A stretch of DNA of 29,471 bases from Parachlorella kessleri (taxonomy: Eukaryota > Chlorophyta > Trebouxiophyceae > Chlorellales > Chlorellaceae): assembly GCA_001598975.1 (NCBI GenBank), contig BBXU01000653.1, positions 1-29,471 of the forward strand, in the 5' to 3' direction. Positions 21,051 to 29,471 of the stretch are shown one piece after another (position 1 is the stretch's first letter; each line of letters opens with the position of its first letter). The translations under genes and the position numbers were made by a program. The notes beneath the pieces are model-generated. The model did no database searches. It saw only the letters and a list, made by a program, of their open reading frames with translations, and was not told where the DNA came from.

Positions 21051-23215
21051 ATGGAAGCCCCCGACAGCCTCCGATGCTGCAATAAATGTGGAAGAAGGCC
21101 AACCAAAGGCAACCCGCTCTGGCGTGGTACGACCACCCTATCTGTCCAAAGCGAGCTTACGAAGGTGCAACTGCTAGCACATAGGGTTGCGTTGTGCTGC
21201 AGGCAAGGAGGACAGACTGTGCATAGCCTGCGTCAAAGATGGCGTCAGAGTAACTAGACGACCCCCCGGGCAAATGCCTACCAGCTGGGCAGACCCGGCC
21301 CATGCAGCTCAGCTAGATATCCCCCCAGGGAGCTCACCGGACAGTGGTTTGAAGATTGGAGATGCGGAAGCAGCGGAACAAGATGAAGCAGATAAACAAA
21401 GGCAGAAGCTGAGGTAAAGGTTTGCTAGAGCGGCTGCAGCTGCTAAAAGCCTGGCTGCCTGTTTTCTACACCATGCTCCTTGACATCCTGCCTCCGGCGA
21501 GCTTTGCTCTAGACACACCAATGACTTTCTGTCACCTTTGACCGTGCCCTGGGCTAGTGTGCCGCCGCTTTTGTGTCTTGCAGCCTCCCCCTTGTGGTCG
21601 TCCCGGCCTTCCAGCCCACCATGCAGCAGCAGCTGCAGGCGGCAAGGCTGTATAGCGACCTGGTGCTCCAAGAACAGGCACAGCAGCTGCGGGCTCAGAA
21701 ATCCAAGAGCAGCAGGTCAGCTCATGAGGTTCTCCTGGAGGAAAGGGCGAGGCAGTGGCGGCAGCAGCGAGGTGGCAAGCAGGGACTTGTGCAACCGCAG
21801 GAAAGTATCTTCACAGAAACAGAGGCTGAGGTCCTGCCGGCAAGGTGTCAAAGGGACGAGGCAGCAGCCGACACGGAGCTTGGGGTGCGAGCAGGCAGGG
21901 CCAGTGGTGAGGAGGCAGCACAGCTGCAGCCACCGGCTAACGGCCATGCAACAGCAAGCCTGGCATGTGTATGCGAACCCAGCGCTCCTCCACCGCCGCC
22001 ACCTCCGCCCCCTGTCACCCCTCCCCAGCAACCAACCGTGCGCAGGCTGCACCACGCAGTAGACAGTCCGGAGGCCCCTGGGGATGGTTCTGCCCAACTT
22101 GCTGGCAGTCGTGTCGGGCCCATGAAGCCTCTTCAACGGCAGTTGCAGCTGAAGCCTATGCCATTCAGCCTACCAACTGCCCAGCCTGCAGCTAAGCCTG
22201 GGGCCCTGCAACGGCAGTCTGGTGCAGGCCCAGAGGTCGCAGTTAACCAGGCACCTGTGAGACAGCACGCAGCACCCACCAAGCCTAGGGAACAACTGTC
22301 AGCCCTTTCAGCACATGCACCTGTGCCAACACTTCAAGACCAAAATGGTGGGCAGGCAATCGGCCATGCCAGTAGTCCACCGCAACTGCAGGCAGGGCCC
22401 GCTGCACAGCAGCCCCAGCTAGCAGCTCAGTTGCAGCCAGCCTCCACCTTTGGGGCGTCTCCTATTGACTTGCCGCCGTCCTTCCGGCCAGCGCAAAAAA
22501 GTGGGCAATCGGAGATGTCTGAGGCGCGCCTGGGGACATCCCTTGAGGAGGACCGAGAAGTGAGTGCCAGGTCTAACCAGAATTTGTACCTGAGTGCCAA
22601 GGGGTGCCAACCGAGACAGCCTCCCGATTTATTGATGGTGTGGTATATTGACTGCTTGGAAAACAGCCCATGGCCCTGTACAGGCTAGGATTGGCTGGCA
22701 CAAGCGCAACAGCAGAATCACATGCTGGCAAAGCTTGCAATATCTCGATGCTGCAGCCTGTTCCTCGCTGCATATGTACTGTCCGGTGTCCATAGCACGA
22801 TATTTGATTTACACGCAGGTCCAGGCCTTCACGGTGTACTTCCTGGCCAGGTATGGGCTGCGGTACCAGGCAGGGCTGGAAGAGCTTGCACGGTACAGGC
22901 GGGACGACCTGCTAGCGGCTATACGACTGCCAGGCGGGGAGGAGGAGCAGGTGCATCCTTGTTGAACTTCTTAGCCGACACCTTGGTCTGGTCGAGGCAA
23001 GGATACGGCTACTAGCTAGTAGGGTCGTGCGGCTGCTGCATTTCTGCACTGGCAGCTGCCATGCAGACCGCTGTGTGAGTTCCAGAATTGCGGATGCTGC
23101 TATCGCTAAGAAGCAAGGCTGTATTCAACGAAAGGCATTTCTTTTTCTGCAGGTGGCGGCCGTGCAGAGGTTGCTCAGCAGACGGAGACCTATGGCCTGC
23201 TGTGTGTGCAGCTGA
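21051..23215 (+). CDS. GATA-type zinc-finger protein
   Basis: Five exons: 21051-21126, 21203-21413, 21584-22559, 22819-22950, 23153-23215; 485 residues. The start gives LRCCNKCGRRPTKGNPLWRG and, after intron 1, KEDRLCIACVKDG. This is C-X2-C-X18-C-X2-C (Cys10, Cys13, Cys32, Cys35), the spacing of class IV GATA fingers of plants, with the PLWRG signature and a basic tail (VRVTRR). It is probably a nuclear DNA-binding regulator. Residues about 96-162 form a glutamine/arginine-rich helical module (LLEERARQWRQQRGGKQ) shared with the short gene at 16744. A long proline/glutamine-rich disordered region with a run of nine prolines follows, fitting an activation domain. Exon 4 encodes a compact block, VQAFTVYFLARYGLRYQAGL, then LARYRRDDLLAAIRLPG, unknown to me. 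The last exon ends with a cysteine cluster (CCVCS). Confidence 0.8.
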
Positions 23216-23924
23216 CTGGCTCAGTGGCCAGACATAACATTGGATAATACACCTATCCTGTCCTAGGTTATCCCCTGCACATTAGCCCTGCCATACACAG
23301 GTCGGCATCTCCCCCATACCGATGGGACTGTTTGCCACCATGAGGCTTGGTACAGTCCAATGCCCGACTGGCCTGACGTCAGACAGGGTATCCACTATGG
23401 GTTAAACCGATATGACCTTGGCATGTGGGCTTGTCCACATTTGAACTGTCCTGGCCCAACACGCATTGACAGACGGACACGTGCCCTTACTCTGCAGCAT
23501 TGTAGCCTAAGTTATTCTGTTGCGTATCAAGTGGTCTCCCATCAATGTGTACGCGTTTGCAGTGTTTTGGACTTGATGCCGTTGATGCGGCTTGGCCTCC
23601 CCCTGCTTTGTCTCTCTCACCCACCATAGTCCGTAGGGACCTGCCCAGGCCGTCTGCCCTACCGCTGACACTGTATGCCACACTGTGTCAAAGGCCAGTG
23701 GCCAATAAAACCAGGCAAGAACCACCAGGCCCCGACCTGTGCCATTATCTTGCAAGCCTGCTCAGGGGTGCCATGCCATGGTGCAAGTCCCAGGCTGTAC
23801 AGTCACACCGTGGGCGCGAATGCTGGGCGTGACATGGCCGAGCTGGCGATGTATTCCACAGCTGGTGAGTTGAGGGACTGCGTACGAAGCAAACCCGAAG
23901 TGGAAATTTCCCTGATTAACAGCC
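23216..23924. other. Intergenic, GATA gene to galactokinase
   Basis: This 709-base gap holds the 3' flank of the GATA-finger gene and the galactokinase promoter. Several open frames overlap on both strands, but none has a recognised motif or a splice partner. No UGUAA element or TATA box stands out. Confidence 0.45.
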
Positions 23925-28508
<4,584 letters not shown>

Positions 28509-29471
28509 GGCGCCCGGGAGTACATACGTTTGTCACAGATTTGCAGACCCTTTCGCACCTTGGATCTGTCAGGGGAGAGGTTTGCTGCGGCGTAGAAGGT
28601 CAGGGAACCGGCCGCCAGGTATCATTGTAGGCGGTGTACCACGTGGGTCTGCTGGGCAGCAGTTGGGGTTGCTGCCTAGCAGGCTGTAGGGGCTGACATA
28701 CGCCTTGCGTGGGCGTCTTCATGCTTCAGTTTTGGCGAGGAGTTAAGAAGCTTGTCAAGCGGTTCAGCTCAGTCTATGAGGCCAATCTTCCAGACATGGA
28801 TAGCAGATTTGAGAATGGGTTGTGGGGCAGGCCTTCACAGTTGCAGGGCGGCGGCGTATCATCAGCCTGTTGCTAGCTGTTCAATATGTGGTTTGACAGC
28901 CTCTCCAGCAGAGTCGGCCGCGGAGTGCTGCTCCAAATTGGTGTATGGTGTTATCTTCCCCTCTGGCCGCTTGAGCTGAAGGGCCTCAAAACTGTATATC
29001 TGGTAACTGTGGAATGGTTGAGAGTGCTGGTGACTGCCTTCAAGTGCTCCTCCACAAGGTTATACATTGTATACGTGTGTCAGGGTGATAGGACTCGGTC
29101 TAGCAAGGTAAAAGGCGCTGACGCTGGCAGTCGAAGGGGAGTCCAAGGCTGAATCCCAAGGGACAGTATGCAAGGCTAAGGAGGCAATGCGAAGGAGAAA
29201 TGTGTAATTTTAAGGGGCAGCCTGAGGCTACTATACAACTGGCATGTAACTAACAACAAACCAAGCTGGACCAAGTCATAGAGATACAGGAATGTCAGCA
29301 ACGCTACCGCCAAAGAGCTGGGCATCTCCCCCAAAGTACTTTTCACTGTACCATACTTCCGGCCACCAAGGCACCCAGACAGGAGCCCCAGCCCAGGAAG
29401 CAGAAGCTTGAGTTGCACCACGCTCGCCAAGGTCGTGGTTCGACCAAGACCCCACAATACGACCCCCCGCC
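28509..29471. other. Galactokinase 3' flank and end of window
   Basis: No supported gene was found. TGTAA strings on the plus strand at 29203-29207 and 29245-29249 are distant candidates for a poly(A) signal. A hydrophobic open frame on the minus strand near the end (29176-29457) lacks an ATG at its upstream end and has no recognised motif, so it is not annotated. The last bases may run into a neighbouring gene. Confidence 0.4.

Noticed and set aside
21717..22136. Minus-strand open frames opposite GATA exon 3
   Set aside because: They translate the Pro/Gln-rich coding repeat in antisense, giving glycine- or serine-rich strings without any domain.
29428..29450. GGTTCGA-like string as a tRNA T-arm
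   Set aside because: The surrounding bases form only a five-base hairpin with a five-base loop. No acceptor, D or anticodon arm can be placed upstream on either strand.
29176..29457. Hydrophobic open frame on the minus strand at the window end
   Set aside because: Its upstream end has no ATG, it matches no family I recognise, and no adjoining exon is visible. It may be chance or the edge of an unseen gene.

Overview
This is nuclear DNA of a green-lineage eukaryote, most likely a chlorophyte alga (a trebouxiophyte-like genome is my guess, not proven). Every recognisable protein is broken into short exons with GT/AG borders and short introns. The protein set is plant-type: dehydroascorbate reductase, mitochondrial ribosomal protein bL17 of the plant form, plant-type galactokinase, a C-X2-C-X18-C-X2-C GATA finger and a GT29 sialyltransferase-like protein. 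UGUAA, the usual chlorophyte poly(A) signal, occurs downstream of several stops. No bacterial operons, phage, transposon genes, CRISPR arrays, rRNA or tRNA were seen.

Ten split genes were reconstructed by joining exons in phase, about 60 introns in all. In order: (1) dehydroascorbate reductase, minus, 646-2699; (2) TATA-binding protein, plus, 3078-4966, divergent from gene 1; (3) sialyltransferase-like GT29 membrane protein, minus, 5723-8069; (4) VHL beta-domain protein, minus, 8535-9409; (5) mitochondrial bL17, plus, 9821-11046, divergent from gene 4; (6) TraB-family protein, minus, 11432-16439, 15 exons; (7) short degenerate GATA-like finger protein, plus, 16744-17433; (8) GT-B-like glycosyltransferase with an N-terminal anchor, plus, 18586-20597; (9) full-length GATA-finger protein, paralogous to gene 7, plus, 21051-23215; (10) galactokinase, plus, 23925-28508.

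The genes do not form one pathway; this looks like an ordinary gene-dense algal region. Galactokinase, the glycosyltransferase and the sialyltransferase-like protein all touch sugar metabolism, but nothing shows they act together. The points most worth a second look are: a VHL-like protein keeping the hydroxyproline-pocket residues at exact spacing; a GT29 protein with tyrosine where the catalytic VS-motif histidine is expected; a GATA-finger paralog pair around a glycosyltransferase gene, one copy degenerate but sharing a downstream module; and an apparent excess of GC-AG introns.

Exon borders come from reading frame, phase, splice consensus and remembered family conservation. No transcript data or database search was available.
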